From the NCBI GenBank assembly GCA_900113995.1, contig FORK01000009.1, forward strand, positions 49,317-113,316: a DNA stretch of 64,000 nt, given 5' to 3'. The notes beneath the pieces were generated by a model. The model was given only the letters and a program-made list of their open reading frames with translations. It ran no database searches and was not told where the DNA came from. This DNA comes from Ruminococcaceae bacterium D5. Lineage in GTDB: Bacteria > Bacillota > Clostridia > Oscillospirales > Ruminococcaceae. Of the stretch, positions 25,814 through 36,892 are shown in pieces (within the stretch, counting starts at the first letter, position 1; each line of letters begins with the position of its first letter). Both the position numbers and the translations under genes were made by a program.

Positions 25814-26153
25814 CGGATTTTTTGAGGTAAGGGGCCAGTTGCTTCTTCATGAGGCGGTAGACTTCCTGCATCGAACAGACGGTGGTGCGGACACGGGCGA
25901 CGAAGATAAAATCATAGCCCGCCTGATCCGTCAGAGACGGGGCGAGGAGGCGGTACGCCTCCCGGATCACCCTGCGTGCCCGGTTGCGGTCGTGGGCCTT
26001 GCCGATCTTTTTGCTGGTGGTGATGCCGACCCTGTGAACGCCGAGCCTGTTTTTGGCCGCGTAGCTCACAAGGACCGCACCCACCTCGGCCTTCCGGCGG
26101 TAGAGCCTTCGGAAATCATTGTTCCGGGTAATCGAAATGATGATTCTTCGCAA
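25797..26153 (-). CDS. rnpA: Ribonuclease P protein component (likely TTG start)
   Basis: Protein subunit of RNase P, which trims the 5' leader from pre-tRNA. The motif [34 protein letters not shown] is the RNR signature, and [16 protein letters not shown] is the substrate cleft region. The first ATG is too late. I chose TTG 26153 (118 residues: [14 protein letters not shown]...), with GGAGGG 13 bases upstream, because sequence beyond it forms a terminator-like hairpin. The true start could differ by a few codons. Confidence 0.93.
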   Translation of the reverse strand: MRRIIISITRNNDFRRLYRRKAEVGAVLVSYAAKNRLGVHRVGITTSKKIGKAHDRNRARRVIREAYRLLAPSLTDQAGYDFIFVARVRTTVCSMQEVYRLMKKQLAPYLKKSDEADS

Positions 26154-26197
26154 CGGGCAAAACGTCCCTCCGCTTGTGATTTCGATAAACAGAAAGA

Positions 26198-26226
26198 AAG
26201 GCCACAAACCAAGACGGTGTGGCCTT
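26198..26226 (-). terminator. Hairpin between rpmH and rnpA (partial terminator)
   Basis: AAGGCCACA (26198-26206) pairs with TGTGGCCTT (26218-26226). In the minus direction TTTCTTTC follows. It lies seven bases after the rpmH stop and could make L34 mRNA more abundant than rnpA mRNA. Confidence 0.6.
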
Positions 26227-26232
26227 ACAGAA

Positions 26233-26367
26233 TTAGTACGTGAGCCGAGCTCTGCCCTTGGCGCGGCGGCGGGCGAGTACCTTCCGTCCGTTTCTCGTCT
26301 TCATTCTCTTGCGGAAACCATGCTCCTTCTTGCGCTGGAGCTTTTTCGGCTGATAGGTCCTGATCAT
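26233..26367 (-). CDS. rpmH: Ribosomal protein L34
   Basis: The 44-residue L34 protein of the 50S subunit. The translation begins [18 protein letters not shown], continues with [21 protein letters not shown] and ends ARLTY, all typical. GGAGGGG lies seven bases before ATG 26367. It heads the rpmH-rnpA-yidD-yidC-jag-mnmE-mnmG-rsmG arm that runs away from dnaA. Confidence 0.96.
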   Translation of the reverse strand: MIRTYQPKKLQRKKEHGFRKRMKTRNGRKVLARRRAKGRARLTY

Positions 26368-26406
26368 CGCAAACCCCTCCTTTCAGGGAAAACCTTGCAG
26401 GGTATT

Positions 26407-26436
26407 AGTATAGCTTATCCGCGGCTGTAAAGTCAA
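26407..26436 (-). promoter_or_regulatory. Promoter of the rpmH operon
   Basis: On the minus strand TTGACT (26431-26436), an 18-base spacer and TATACT (26407-26412), 40 bases before the rpmH start. Confidence 0.75.
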
Positions 26437-26596
26437 GAACCTTTTATCAAAAAGCGCAAACTTTTCTGCCTTTGGACACGATATTTTTCCCTTTTCGGGA
26501 AAAATCCGGTTTCTCCCGTGCCGCAGCCCCGAAAAAAAGGCGGAAAATCGCCCGCTCTTTCCTATTATAATTATCCAGCTATTTTTCTGTTGATTG
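26437..26596. other. AT-rich rpmH-dnaA spacer
   Basis: This segment has no gene. Loose DnaA-box-like words are TTATCAAAA (26444-26452) and TTATCCAGC (26571-26579), plus TTATCCGCG at 26415-26423 in the rpmH promoter. None is a full match to TTATNCACA. It may be a secondary part of the origin, but the dnaA-dnaN gap looks stronger. Confidence 0.3.
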
Positions 26597-26625
26597 TTGC
26601 CTGAAAGGCATTTTTATGTTATGAT
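26597..26625 (+). promoter_or_regulatory. Promoter of dnaA
   Basis: TTGCCT (26597-26602), a 17-base spacer and TATGAT (26620-26625). The transcript would have a leader of about 45 bases. Confidence 0.65.
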
Positions 26626-26642
26626 GGGAGGGAATATTAAGG

Positions 26643-26665
26643 AGGCCCCTGCGAGGGCCTTTTTT
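26643..26665 (+). terminator. Intrinsic-terminator-like hairpin in the dnaA leader
   Basis: AGGCCC (26643-26648), loop CTGCGA, GGGCCT (26655-26660) and five T. It lies after the predicted transcription start and before the ribosome site GGAGGG (26666-26671), so it may act as an attenuator of dnaA. Confidence 0.55.
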
Positions 26666-26678
26666 GGAGGGCGAGCCG

Positions 26679-28031
26679 ATGGATTCCACCCAGGAAATCT
26701 TCTCTTACGTACAGGAATACTGCCAGAAAATGATGCCGGCCGGGCCCTATAAGCTCTGGATCAAGGATATCCTCTGCGACAGCTTCGACGAAACGTCGGC
26801 AGTGCTTCTGGTGCCAACCAACTTCCGCAGGCAGATCATCGAGAGCAAATACCTTGAATTCCTGACCACCGCCTTTCAGGAAGTGGTCGGCTTTCCGGTC
26901 AGGGTTTCGGTCCAGAGCGAGGAGGAGCGCCGCAGCGCGGAGCCTCCCCCAGAATCCCGCCAGGAGGAAGGGGGCGGAGAGGAGCTTGACTTCAACTCCA
27001 ATTTTCTTCCGAACGGCGAATACGCCTACACCTTCTCGACCTTCATTGTCGGTTCTTCCAACAAGTTCGCCCACGCGGCGAGCGTGGCGGTCGCCAACAA
27101 CCCTTCCTCCTCCTATAACCCGCTGTTCATCTACGGGGATTCGGGGCTGGGCAAAACCCACCTTCTGCGGGCGATCTGCTCCGAAATTGCAGATAACTAC
27201 CCCAGCTTCGAAATCATCTACGTCAAGGGCGAGGATTTTACCAACGAGCTGATCAACGCCATCAAAACCGACAAGACCAAAGCCTTTCACGACAAGTACC
27301 GGAAAGCGGACGTCCTGCTGGTGGACGATATCCAGTTTATCAGCGGCAAGGTCAGCACGCAGGAGGAATTCTTCCACACCTTCAATACCCTGTATGAAGC
27401 CAACAAGCAGATTGTCCTGACCTCCGACCGGCCGCCCAAGGAAATCAAAACCCTCGAGGACCGGCTGCGCAGCCGCTTTGAATCAGGGCTGATCGCCGAC
27501 ATCCAGCCTCCGGATTATGAGACGCGGGTAGCGATCCTGCGCCGGAAGGCCGAGCTGCTCGACCTCGATCTTCCCGACGATGTGACCGAATATATTGCCA
27601 ACCGCCTGAAAACCAACATCCGCCAGCTCGAGGGAACGGTCAAAAAAATCAAGGCCTTCAAGCTGCTGGCCGGCTCGCCGCCGTCGATTCCGATCGCCCA
27701 GAACGCGATCCGCGACATCCTTAACGACAGCCAGCCCGTCTCGGTCACCGTCGAACGGATCATCAACGAAGTCTCCCGCTACTTTGAGGTTTCCCCGCAG
27801 GATATCCGCTCGATGGACCGCACCGCCAACGTCTCGCTGGCGCGGCAGGCCGCGGTGTATATCATCCGGGAGATCACTCATATGTCGATGGCCTCGATCG
27901 GGGAGGAATTCTCCAACCGCGACCATTCGACCATCGTCTACACCATCAAGCAGACCAAGGCGACGATGGGCAGCAACACACAGTACAAAAACACCATCGA
28001 GGACATCATCAAGAATATAAGGGATCAATAA
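26679..28031 (+). CDS. dnaA: Chromosomal replication initiator protein DnaA
   Basis: AAA+ initiator that binds and opens oriC. The 450 residues hold domain I (residues 1-80), a short Glu-rich linker (82-105), and the AAA+ core with Walker A GDSGLGKTH at 153-161. Walker B is LLVDDIQF, and sensor regions are SDRPPKEIKTLEDRLRSRFESGL. Domain IV has the DNA-reading SNRDHSTIVYTIKQTK. The start is ATG 26679, eight bases after GGAGGG; an in-frame TTG at 26664 lies inside the leader hairpin. dnaN follows after a 294-base AT-rich gap. Confidence 0.97.
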   Translation: MDSTQEIFSYVQEYCQKMMPAGPYKLWIKDILCDSFDETSAVLLVPTNFRRQIIESKYLEFLTTAFQEVVGFPVRVSVQSEEERRSAEPPPESRQEEGGGEELDFNSNFLPNGEYAYTFSTFIVGSSNKFAHAASVAVANNPSSSYNPLFIYGDSGLGKTHLLRAICSEIADNYPSFEIIYVKGEDFTNELINAIKTDKTKAFHDKYRKADVLLVDDIQFISGKVSTQEEFFHTFNTLYEANKQIVLTSDRPPKEIKTLEDRLRSRFESGLIADIQPPDYETRVAILRRKAELLDLDLPDDVTEYIANRLKTNIRQLEGTVKKIKAFKLLAGSPPSIPIAQNAIRDILNDSQPVSVTVERIINEVSRYFEVSPQDIRSMDRTANVSLARQAAVYIIREITHMSMASIGEEFSNRDHSTIVYTIKQTKATMGSNTQYKNTIEDIIKNIRDQ

Positions 28032-28325
28032 AGGTAGGACAGCCTTTCAAGAAGTTCCAAACGGTGTAAAATCGGTTGAAAAGTGGAAAGGAATGTTGAA
28101 ATCAAACAATCTTTCAACATTCTCACCAACGTTTTAAACATCTTTTCACTTCAATTTTCTACATCCTTTGAAAAAACTTCCTTTTCCAGAAGTTTTTCAG
28201 AATGGCAGATTGTCCGTTTTTGCGCTTGTTCCGCCGTTTCCGGCGCGTCTTCAACAGTTCAACCTGTCCTACTATTACTACTAAATATGATCTCTATCTA
28301 TTCTATTGAAAGGAAGATCTTGATT
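28032..28325. other. oriC: Candidate chromosome origin (oriC)
   Basis: The dnaA-dnaN gap is clearly AT-rich compared with the flanking genes and holds no gene. DnaA-box-like words of the form NTTTCAACA occur as CTTTCAACA (28111-28119) and, reversed, at 28094-28102, forming an inverted repeat 28093-28120. TCTTCAACA follows at 28248-28256. GTAGGACAG (28034-28042) and CTGTCCTAC (28264-28272) are exact inverted repeats at the two ends. ACTATTACTACTA (28271-28283) reads TAGTAGTAATAGT on the other strand, which resembles the DnaA-trio pattern of B. subtilis. No perfect TTATNCACA box was found. Confidence 0.6.
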
Positions 28326-29435
28326 ATGAAAATAAAATGCGAGAAAAACATGCTGTGCGAAGCAGCGGCCGTCGTCAGCCGCGCTGTTTCCTCTCATTCC
28401 TCGATTCCGACGCTGGAGGGAATTCTGCTTCGCTGCTCTGCTGCGGGAATGGAGCTTTTCGGATATGATCTTGATACCGGAATCTCGACGCGGATCGACG
28501 CGCAGATTTCCGAGCCGGGTGAAATTGTTCTGCCGGCAAAGGTGTTCCTCGACATCGCCAAGCGGCTGGACGATGAGTTCATCACCATTTCGACCGGCGA
28601 AAAGTGCCTGACCGAGATTAAGGGCGGCAAAACCGAGTTTACAATTCTCGGGATGCCGGCCGACGATTTTCCCGAATTTCCCACCATCGGTGACGTTACC
28701 GATTTTGAGCTTCCACAGGCCACGCTGAAGTCGATGATCGACCAGACCATCTTCGCGGTCAGCCAGTCGGATGCCAAGCCGGTGCATACCGGCTCGCTCT
28801 TTGAGCTGGAGGAGGGAAGCCTTTCGGTTGTTTCGGTTGACGGCTACCGGCTTGCGGTGCGCCGCGAACGGGTTGCTTTCGGCGGCGAGCTGCGCTTCGT
28901 CGTGCCCGGACGGGCGCTCGGGGAGGTTTCCCGGGTGCTCGACGAGGAGAGCGACGACCCCGCCGGGATGCAGATTTCAAAGAAGCATATTATCTTCCAT
29001 ATTGGGGATTACCAGATTTTCTCCCGGCTGCTGGAAGGGGAATTTCTCGATTATCACGCCGCCATTCCCAGCGGCGAGAGCCTGACCGTCCGCATCAACA
29101 CCCGCGCCCTGATCGACGCGGTCGAAAGGGTCAGTCTGCTGATCTCCGACCGGATCAAAAGTCCGCTGCGGGTCAAGTTCTATGAGGGCGGAGTGGACCT
29201 GAGCTGCTCGACCGCTCTGGGACGCGCCAACGATACCATTTCCGCCGCCATCGAGGGAAAGGCCCTCGAGATGGGCTTCAACAACCGTTATCTGCTCGAC
29301 GCACTGCGCGCGGCCGGATGCGACGAGGTTCTTCTTCAGATCAACAGCCCGCTTTCCCCGATGAAGGTGGTTCCGACAGCGGGAGATTCCTTTGTTTTCC
29401 TGGTGCTGCCGGTCCGTCTCAAGACCGAGGGGTGA
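28326..29435 (+). CDS. dnaN: DNA polymerase III sliding clamp (beta)
   Basis: Ring-shaped clamp that tethers DNA polymerase to its template. The 369 residues contain [67 protein letters not shown], the [13 protein letters not shown] strand and the C-terminal PLSPMKVVP...[12 protein letters not shown] 28326 follows AAGGAAG. It is co-directional with dnaA and replication. Confidence 0.96.
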   Translation: MKIKCEKNMLCEAAAVVSRAVSSHSSIPTLEGILLRCSAAGMELFGYDLDTGISTRIDAQISEPGEIVLPAKVFLDIAKRLDDEFITISTGEKCLTEIKGGKTEFTILGMPADDFPEFPTIGDVTDFELPQATLKSMIDQTIFAVSQSDAKPVHTGSLFELEEGSLSVVSVDGYRLAVRRERVAFGGELRFVVPGRALGEVSRVLDEESDDPAGMQISKKHIIFHIGDYQIFSRLLEGEFLDYHAAIPSGESLTVRINTRALIDAVERVSLLISDRIKSPLRVKFYEGGVDLSCSTALGRANDTISAAIEGKALEMGFNNRYLLDALRAAGCDEVLLQINSPLSPMKVVPTAGDSFVFLVLPVRLKTEG

Positions 29436-29439
29436 GCGG

Positions 29440-29673
29440 ATGAAGCAGATTGAAATTTCCACTGAATTTATCAAGCTTGATTCCCTGCTGAAGTTCTGCG
29501 GCGCGGCGCCCACCGGCGGCGCGGCCAAGGAGATGGTTCAGGCGGGGGAGGTCCTTGTCAACGGGCAGCCCTGCACGATGCGAGGAAAGAAGATCCGGCC
29601 GGGAGACCGGGTGGCGGCAGGCGGGGCCGAGTGGGAGGTTATACGCCTTGAAGGTCACCTGGCTCTCGATTGA
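29440..29673 (+). CDS. S4-domain RNA-binding protein (YaaA/RlbA type)
   Basis: A 77-residue S4 protein normally found between dnaN and recF in Firmicutes. The B. subtilis relative YaaA/RlbA is connected with 50S assembly. [46 protein letters not shown] is the S4 fold. The start is ATG 29440, four bases after the dnaN stop. It overlaps the recF start by 26 bases. Confidence 0.9.
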   Translation: MKQIEISTEFIKLDSLLKFCGAAPTGGAAKEMVQAGEVLVNGQPCTMRGKKIRPGDRVAAGGAEWEVIRLEGHLALD

Positions 29674-30742
29674 GGCCTTCCGTAATTTGCGGGAGATCGA
29701 CTGGACTCCCCGCGACGGGGTCAATGTCATCTACGGCGAAAATGGCCAGGGAAAGACCAACCTGCTCGAAGCAATTTGGATTTTTTCGGGGGCCAAGAGC
29801 TTCCGGGGAGCGAGAGAGGCCGAGCTGATTCCGATCGGCGGACAGCAGGCGGGTCTTTCGCTGCGGTTTTCTGATTCTTACCGCGAACATCTGGGTAAAC
29901 TCCGATTGGGGGAAAAAAAGGAAATTCTGCTCGATGGGATGCCGGTCGATTCTCTGCCGGGCCTTTCGGGAAGCCTCTGCTGCGTCGTTTTTTCCCCGAC
30001 CCACCTGAACCTGATTAAGGGAGGGCCCGCGGAGCGGAGAAAATCGCTTGATACGGTCATCGGCCAGGTGAAGCCGCGCTATCTTTCGGTGCTTTCGGAA
30101 TACCAGCGGCTGTTGACCCAGCGGGCGGCTCTGCTGAAGGATGCGCAGATGCAGCCGGCGCTGCTCGATACCCTCGACATCTGGGATGAAGCGCTCTGCC
30201 AGCGCGGCGCGCTTCTGACCGTCACCCGCAAGAGCTTTGTCGAGCGGCTGACTCCGATTGCCTGCGAAATCTACCGCGGAATATCGACCGGCCGGGAGGA
30301 GTTTTCCCTTCGCTATCTTTCGAGCATCGAATCCGACGGGGAGTCGAGCCGTGAAACGATGAAAAAGCTCCTTGCCGAACGGCGCGGGGACGACCTGCGC
30401 ACCGGCATGACTTCGGTGGGACCCCACCGGGACGACGTTGAGGTTTTGATCAACGGGATTTCGGCCCGTTCCTTCGGTTCGCAGGGGCAGCAGCGCAGCG
30501 GGGTGCTGGCGATGAAATTTGCCGAAAGCGCCCTGATCGAACAGGTCATCGGACAGCCGCCGGTGATTCTGCTTGACGATGTGATGAGCGAGCTGGATTC
30601 CCTGCGGCGGGACTATCTTCTTCATCGGCTGACCGGGCGGCAGATTTTTATTACCTGCTGTGATCCGGGGCAGGTGTCGGGGGTGGACGCCCTTTTTGAG
30701 ATGAAACAAGGCTGCCTGACCGCCGGCGGCCCATTGGGATAG
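29648..30742 (+). CDS. recF: DNA replication and repair protein RecF (TTG start)
   Basis: SMC-like ATPase that helps load RecA at gaps with RecO and RecR. From TTG 29648 (GGGAGG nine bases upstream) it has 364 residues. It starts [19 protein letters not shown] and continues with Walker [17 protein letters not shown] near residue 32. It also has [29 protein letters not shown], the signature [19 protein letters not shown] and Walker [13 protein letters not shown]. The first ATG lies too far in to keep the N-terminal strand. Confidence 0.95.
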   Translation: MKVTWLSIEAFRNLREIDWTPRDGVNVIYGENGQGKTNLLEAIWIFSGAKSFRGAREAELIPIGGQQAGLSLRFSDSYREHLGKLRLGEKKEILLDGMPVDSLPGLSGSLCCVVFSPTHLNLIKGGPAERRKSLDTVIGQVKPRYLSVLSEYQRLLTQRAALLKDAQMQPALLDTLDIWDEALCQRGALLTVTRKSFVERLTPIACEIYRGISTGREEFSLRYLSSIESDGESSRETMKKLLAERRGDDLRTGMTSVGPHRDDVEVLINGISARSFGSQGQQRSGVLAMKFAESALIEQVIGQPPVILLDDVMSELDSLRRDYLLHRLTGRQIFITCCDPGQVSGVDALFEMKQGCLTAGGPLG

Positions 30743-30752
30743 GAGCGATGGA

Positions 30753-31022
30753 ATGTTTTTGCATCTCGGCCAGAACACGGTGGTGCGCACCGACGCGGTG
30801 ATCGGGATCTTCGATATCGAGACGGCGTCGATCGGGAAGATCACCCGGCAGTTTCTTTCCCGGGCGGAGGAGGAGCTGCGGGTCACTAACGTCTCACAGG
30901 ATCTTCCCAAGAGCTTTGTCGTCTGTCTTGATGAAGGCGGCATGCGGGTTTATATCTCCCAGATTTCGACCGCGACGCTGCGGCGGCGCACCGGATTTGT
31001 GGAGGATCTCACAAAAGATTGA
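30753..31022 (+). CDS. remB: Extracellular matrix regulator RemB-like (DUF370)
   Basis: Small protein (89 residues) found between recF and gyrB in many Firmicutes; the B. subtilis YaaB/RemB product affects matrix gene expression. FLHLGQNTVVRTDAVIGIFDIETASIGKITRQFL and SFVVCLDEGGMRVYISQISTATLRRR match the family. It is longer than RemA and lies 10 bases after recF. Confidence 0.88.
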   Translation: MFLHLGQNTVVRTDAVIGIFDIETASIGKITRQFLSRAEEELRVTNVSQDLPKSFVVCLDEGGMRVYISQISTATLRRRTGFVEDLTKD

Positions 31023-31027
31023 CATAA

Positions 31028-33019
<1,992 letters not shown>

Positions 33020-33024
33020 TCGAA

Positions 33025-33040
33025 TGTTTCACGTGGAACA
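33025..33040. other. parS: parS-like site between gyrB and gyrA
   Basis: TGTTTCACGTGGAACA differs from the Spo0J/ParB site TGTTTCACGTGAAACA at one base. It lies inside a larger inverted repeat TCGAATGTT...AACATTCGA (33020-33045). Confidence 0.75.
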
Positions 33041-33071
33041 TTCGATGACATAGAACAGGAAGGGATACCAG

Positions 33072-35576
33072 ATGGACGAAATGATTCAGGGACGCCTTGT
33101 CGACGTTGAGATCGAAAAGGAAATGAAGGAAAGCTACCTCGCCTATTCGATGTCGGTTATCGTTGGACGCGCGCTGCCCGATGTGCGGGACGGCCTCAAG
33201 CCGGTGCACCGCCGCATCCTTTATACCATGTACGAGGCCAACAATACTCCCGACAACGCCTACCGCAAATGCGCGTATACCGTCGGTGAGGTGCTCGGAC
33301 GATTCCATCCGCACGGCGATGCGAGCGTTTATGACGCGCTGGTGCGTCTTGCGCAGGATTTTTCCCTGCGGATGCCCCTCGTTGACGGCCACGGAAACTT
33401 TGGCTCGGTTGACGGTGATCCAGCCGCCGCCTACCGCTATACCGAGGCGCGAATGAGCAAAGCGGCAATGCCGCTGCTCACCGATATTGAGAAGGACACC
33501 GTCGATTTTATGCCGAACTATGACGGCAGGCTCAAGGAGCCGGTCGTCCTTCCCTCGCGCTACCCGAACCTGCTGGTCAACGGCTCGACCGGCATCGCCG
33601 TCGGCATGGCCACCAATATTCCGCCGCATAATCTCGGCGAGGTGGTCGATGCGGTCTGCGCGCTGATCGATAACCCCGATTCCACCATCGAGGAGCTGAT
33701 GACCCATCTGCCCGGCCCGGATTTCCCGACCGGCGGCATTATCATGGGCCGCAGCGGAATCCGCGCGGCCTATGCGACAGGACGCGGAAAGATCACCGTG
33801 CGCGCCCGCACCGAGATTGAAGAGATGCAGAACGGCCGTGAGCGGATCGTTGTCACCGAGCTGCCCTACGGCGTCAATAAGGCCCGGCTGATCGAATCGA
33901 TTGCCGAGCTGGTCAAGGAAAAGCGGGTCGAGCAGATTTCCGACCTGCGGGACGAGTCGGACCGCGACGGAATGCGGATTGCCATCGAGCTCAAGCGGGA
34001 CGCCAATGCCGCCGTCGTCCTCAACCAGCTCTTCTCCTATACCCAGCTTCAGGATACCTTCGGGGTCATTCTGCTGGCCCTCGCCGGCGGGGTGCCCAAG
34101 GTGATGAGCCTCAAGGAAATTCTCGGGCATTATATCCGCTTTCAGGAGGAGATCGTTGTCCGCAGGACCCGCTTCGACCTGAAAAAGGCCAAGGAGCGCG
34201 CCCATATTCTCGAGGGCCTGCAGCGTGCCGTCGATATCGTCGATGAGATTATTGCGGCAATCCGCGCCACAAAGGGAGGAATTCCCGAGGCAAAGGCCGC
34301 TATCATCGAACAGTTCGGCTTCGACGAGCCGCAGGCCGCCGCGATCGTGGCTTTCCGCATCGGACAGCTCGCAGGGCTTGAGATTAAAAAGATTCTCGAT
34401 GAGCTGGCCGATCTCGAACAGAAGATCGCCGACTGGGAGGCCATTCTTGCCGACGAACACCGGCTGCTCCAGATTGTCAAGGAGGAGGTCACCGCTCTCG
34501 GCGCCAAATTCTCCGACCGCCGCCGCACCGAGATCCAGACCGTTTCGGGCGAGGTCGATATTGAGGATTTGATTCCCGAGACCGACTGTGTCATCACCCT
34601 GACCCATTACGGCTATGTCAAGCGCCAGACTACCGATACCTACCGCACCCAGAAGCGCGGCGGGCGCGGCGTCACCGGTATGAGCCGCCGGGAAGAGGAT
34701 TTCGTCACCGACCTCTTTATCTGCTCGACCCACGACTATATCATGTTCTTCACAAGCAGGGGACGCGCCTACCGGATGAAGGGCTATGAGATTGCCGAAA
34801 GCTCCCGCAGCAGCAAGGGAATCAATATTGTCAACCTGCTGCCGCTCGAACAGGGGGAGAAGGTCACCGCCGCCATCAAGGTCGGTGATTTTGAAGCCGA
34901 GCAGTACCTCTGCATGGTCACCAAAAACGGCGTGATCAAGCGGACCAGCCTTGCCGCCTTCAAAAATATCCGCAAGGCAGGGCTGATTGCCATTTCCCTC
35001 GACGAAGGGGATGAGCTTGCCTGGGTCCGGATGACCGACGGCGAGGACGATCTGATTATTGCAACCCGTCAGGGCAGGGCGATCCGCTTCAACGAGACCG
35101 AGGCCCGCGGAATGGGCCGCAGTGCCCGGGGGGTGCGCGCTATCCGCCTTGTCGACGACGATCAGGTCGTCGGGATGGCCAGGGTCCGGCCCGGAAGCTG
35201 CCTCCTGACCGTTTCCGAATCGGGACAGGGGAGAAGAAGCCCGGTGGATGATTACCCGGTGCGGTCCCGCGGCGGATTGGGCGTCCTCAACTACTATGTC
35301 GAGAAAAACGGCCCCGTCGCAGGCATCAAATCGGTTGACAGCACCGACGAGGTATTCCTGATTTCGGATGACGGCGTGATTATCCGCATCAGTGCTGCCG
35401 AAATCGCGGTGCAGTCCCGCTATGGCGGCGGCGTGCGGGTGATGCGGCTCGCCGAGGGCAGCAAGATCGTAACCCTGGCCCGCGCTCCGGCGGAGGAGCA
35501 GTCCGACGAGGAGGTTCCGGAAGACCCGCAGGGAGATCCGCAGGAGGAAGCCGGTTCCGGCAGCGAAGAAGAATAA
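33072..35576 (+). CDS. gyrA: DNA gyrase subunit A
   Basis: DNA-cleaving subunit of gyrase. The 834 residues open with the winged-helix region [59 protein letters not shown] is the region linked to quinolone response, and the catalytic Tyr lies in [11 protein letters not shown]. The tower and coiled coil follow. The C-terminal beta-pinwheel begins near residue 510 with the GyrA box [11 protein letters not shown]. The acidic tail [24 protein letters not shown] ends the protein. A terminator follows at 35583. Confidence 0.96.
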   Translation: MDEMIQGRLVDVEIEKEMKESYLAYSMSVIVGRALPDVRDGLKPVHRRILYTMYEANNTPDNAYRKCAYTVGEVLGRFHPHGDASVYDALVRLAQDFSLRMPLVDGHGNFGSVDGDPAAAYRYTEARMSKAAMPLLTDIEKDTVDFMPNYDGRLKEPVVLPSRYPNLLVNGSTGIAVGMATNIPPHNLGEVVDAVCALIDNPDSTIEELMTHLPGPDFPTGGIIMGRSGIRAAYATGRGKITVRARTEIEEMQNGRERIVVTELPYGVNKARLIESIAELVKEKRVEQISDLRDESDRDGMRIAIELKRDANAAVVLNQLFSYTQLQDTFGVILLALAGGVPKVMSLKEILGHYIRFQEEIVVRRTRFDLKKAKERAHILEGLQRAVDIVDEIIAAIRATKGGIPEAKAAIIEQFGFDEPQAAAIVAFRIGQLAGLEIKKILDELADLEQKIADWEAILADEHRLLQIVKEEVTALGAKFSDRRRTEIQTVSGEVDIEDLIPETDCVITLTHYGYVKRQTTDTYRTQKRGGRGVTGMSRREEDFVTDLFICSTHDYIMFFTSRGRAYRMKGYEIAESSRSSKGINIVNLLPLEQGEKVTAAIKVGDFEAEQYLCMVTKNGVIKRTSLAAFKNIRKAGLIAISLDEGDELAWVRMTDGEDDLIIATRQGRAIRFNETEARGMGRSARGVRAIRLVDDDQVVGMARVRPGSCLLTVSESGQGRRSPVDDYPVRSRGGLGVLNYYVEKNGPVAGIKSVDSTDEVFLISDDGVIIRISAAEIAVQSRYGGGVRVMRLAEGSKIVTLARAPAEEQSDEEVPEDPQGDPQEEAGSGSEEE

Positions 35577-35582
35577 CCCCCC

Positions 35583-35619
35583 AAGGCCGGACGCCCATCA
35601 TGGACGTCCGGCCTTCGCT
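35583..35619 (+). terminator. Terminator after gyrA
   Basis: AAGGCCGGACG (35583-35593) pairs with CGTCCGGCCTT (35605-35615), then CGCTTT. A dispersed repeat begins immediately after. Confidence 0.75.
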
Positions 35620-36040
35620 TTGTGCCCAAGACAACCACCGGTTCTGCCGGCCGCGATGAAGGATCTTTCGCTTCAAGCGATGAGTGCGGAAAAATGGAAA
35701 TCATTGAGAAACGAAAGGGTCAATCAGAAAAATTTTGATTCATCCGCCGCGGCGCATGTAATGCATGAGGAAGGTTCAGAAACTCTTAAAAAGCAAATCG
35801 GCAAAATTCTCCTTTGCGGTGCCGTTCTCTACTTGGGAAAGCCTGGTGACGGACAAGCAGAAAAAACCGGCAGAACAGGCAGGGAGGGAAAAAGACCGGA
35901 AGCAAACGGGTGGCTCGCGAGCAATGTGCTTGGCAAAGCTGTTCTTAGCAAGCCTGTTCAATGCCTCTTAAGAAGCAGAGCGGCAAAATTCTCCTTTGCG
36001 GTGCCGTTTTCCGCTCGGGCGAGCCGGATACCAGGCAGGG
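35619..36040 (+). repeat. Dispersed terminator-side repeat, copy 3 (with internal duplication)
   Basis: The copy starts at TTTGTGCCCAAGACAACCAC, then TTTCGCTTCAAGCGATGAGTGCGG (35668-35691) and CGGCGCATGTAATGCATG. The CTCTTAARAAGCARAKCGGC block followed by AAAATTCTCCTTTGCGGTGC occurs twice, at about 35786-35827 and 35966-36007. It is the most divergent and longest copy. No gene with a ribosome site is supported in 35577-36202. Confidence 0.75.
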
Positions 36041-36092
36041 CGCAACCCCGCCCTTCACGCATGGTCCTGCCGATTGGGGCGGAAGAGAAGAG

Positions 36093-36108
36093 TGTTTCAC
36101 GTGAAACA
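36093..36108. other. parS: parS site (perfect consensus)
   Basis: TGTTTCACGTGAAACA matches the conserved 16-bp ParB/Spo0J centromere site exactly. It lies about 8 kb from the proposed origin, before the two-component operon. Confidence 0.93.
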
Positions 36109-36202
36109 AAATGCGGGAGGCGGTTTTCTCACAAAACTTCCGAATATTTCATGGCTTTTTCACATTTCTCTGTTTGAATAAAAATGAAAGGGAGGCGTAT
36201 GC

Positions 36203-36892
36203 ATGGCAAAGATTCTGATGGTTGACGATGAGGAAAAGATCCGCTTTGTCGTTAAGGAATACGCGCAGTTCTCCGGTCATGAGGTGACGGAGGCCGCGGA
36301 CGGCTCACAGGCGGTGGAACTCTGCAAAAAACAGGACTTCGACCTCATTGTAATGGACATTATGATGCCAAAGGTTGATGGATTTTCAGCGGTCAAGGAG
36401 ATCCGCAAATTTTTCCAAACCCCGGTGATCATGCTTTCGGCGCGGGGGGAAGAGTACGACAAGCTCTTCGGTTTTGAGCTGGGGATTGACGATTATGTGG
36501 TAAAGCCCTTCTCTCCCAAGGAGTTGATGGCACGAATCGGCGCCGTGCTTGCCCGCAGCGGCGGAGAAAAGCGGCAGGAGCATGAATCGATCAAATTCGA
36601 GGGGCTGGTCATCGACCTGACCGCAAGAAGGGTCACTGTAGACGGAATCGACGCCCAGATGACCCCCAAGGAATATGAGCTGCTGTTCTATCTCGCCAAA
36701 AACCGCGGAATCGCCCTTTCCCGCGAGCGGCTGATCACCGGGGTGTGGGGGTACGACTATTTCGGGGACGACCGCACCCTCGATACCCACATCAAAATGC
36801 TGCGGCAGAATCTGGGCCCTTACCGCGGGTATATCGTCACCCTGCGGTCAATGGGCTATAAATTTGAGCCGCCGATGGAGCCGCAGGCATGA
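36203..36892 (+). CDS. OmpR-family response regulator
   Basis: A 229-residue transcription regulator activated by phosphorylation. The receiver domain has the acidic pair in ILMVDDEEKI, the phospho-acceptor Asp in DLIVMDIMMPKVDG and the Lys in YVVKPFSPKEL. The OmpR/PhoB winged helix starts near residue 135 and ends with DDRTLDTHIKMLRQNLG...IVTLRSMGYKF. GGGAGG precedes ATG 36203. Its stop overlaps the start of the histidine kinase gene (ATGA), so the two form a pair. Target genes are unknown. Confidence 0.93.
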   Translation: MAKILMVDDEEKIRFVVKEYAQFSGHEVTEAADGSQAVELCKKQDFDLIVMDIMMPKVDGFSAVKEIRKFFQTPVIMLSARGEEYDKLFGFELGIDDYVVKPFSPKELMARIGAVLARSGGEKRQEHESIKFEGLVIDLTARRVTVDGIDAQMTPKEYELLFYLAKNRGIALSRERLITGVWGYDYFGDDRTLDTHIKMLRQNLGPYRGYIVTLRSMGYKFEPPMEPQA

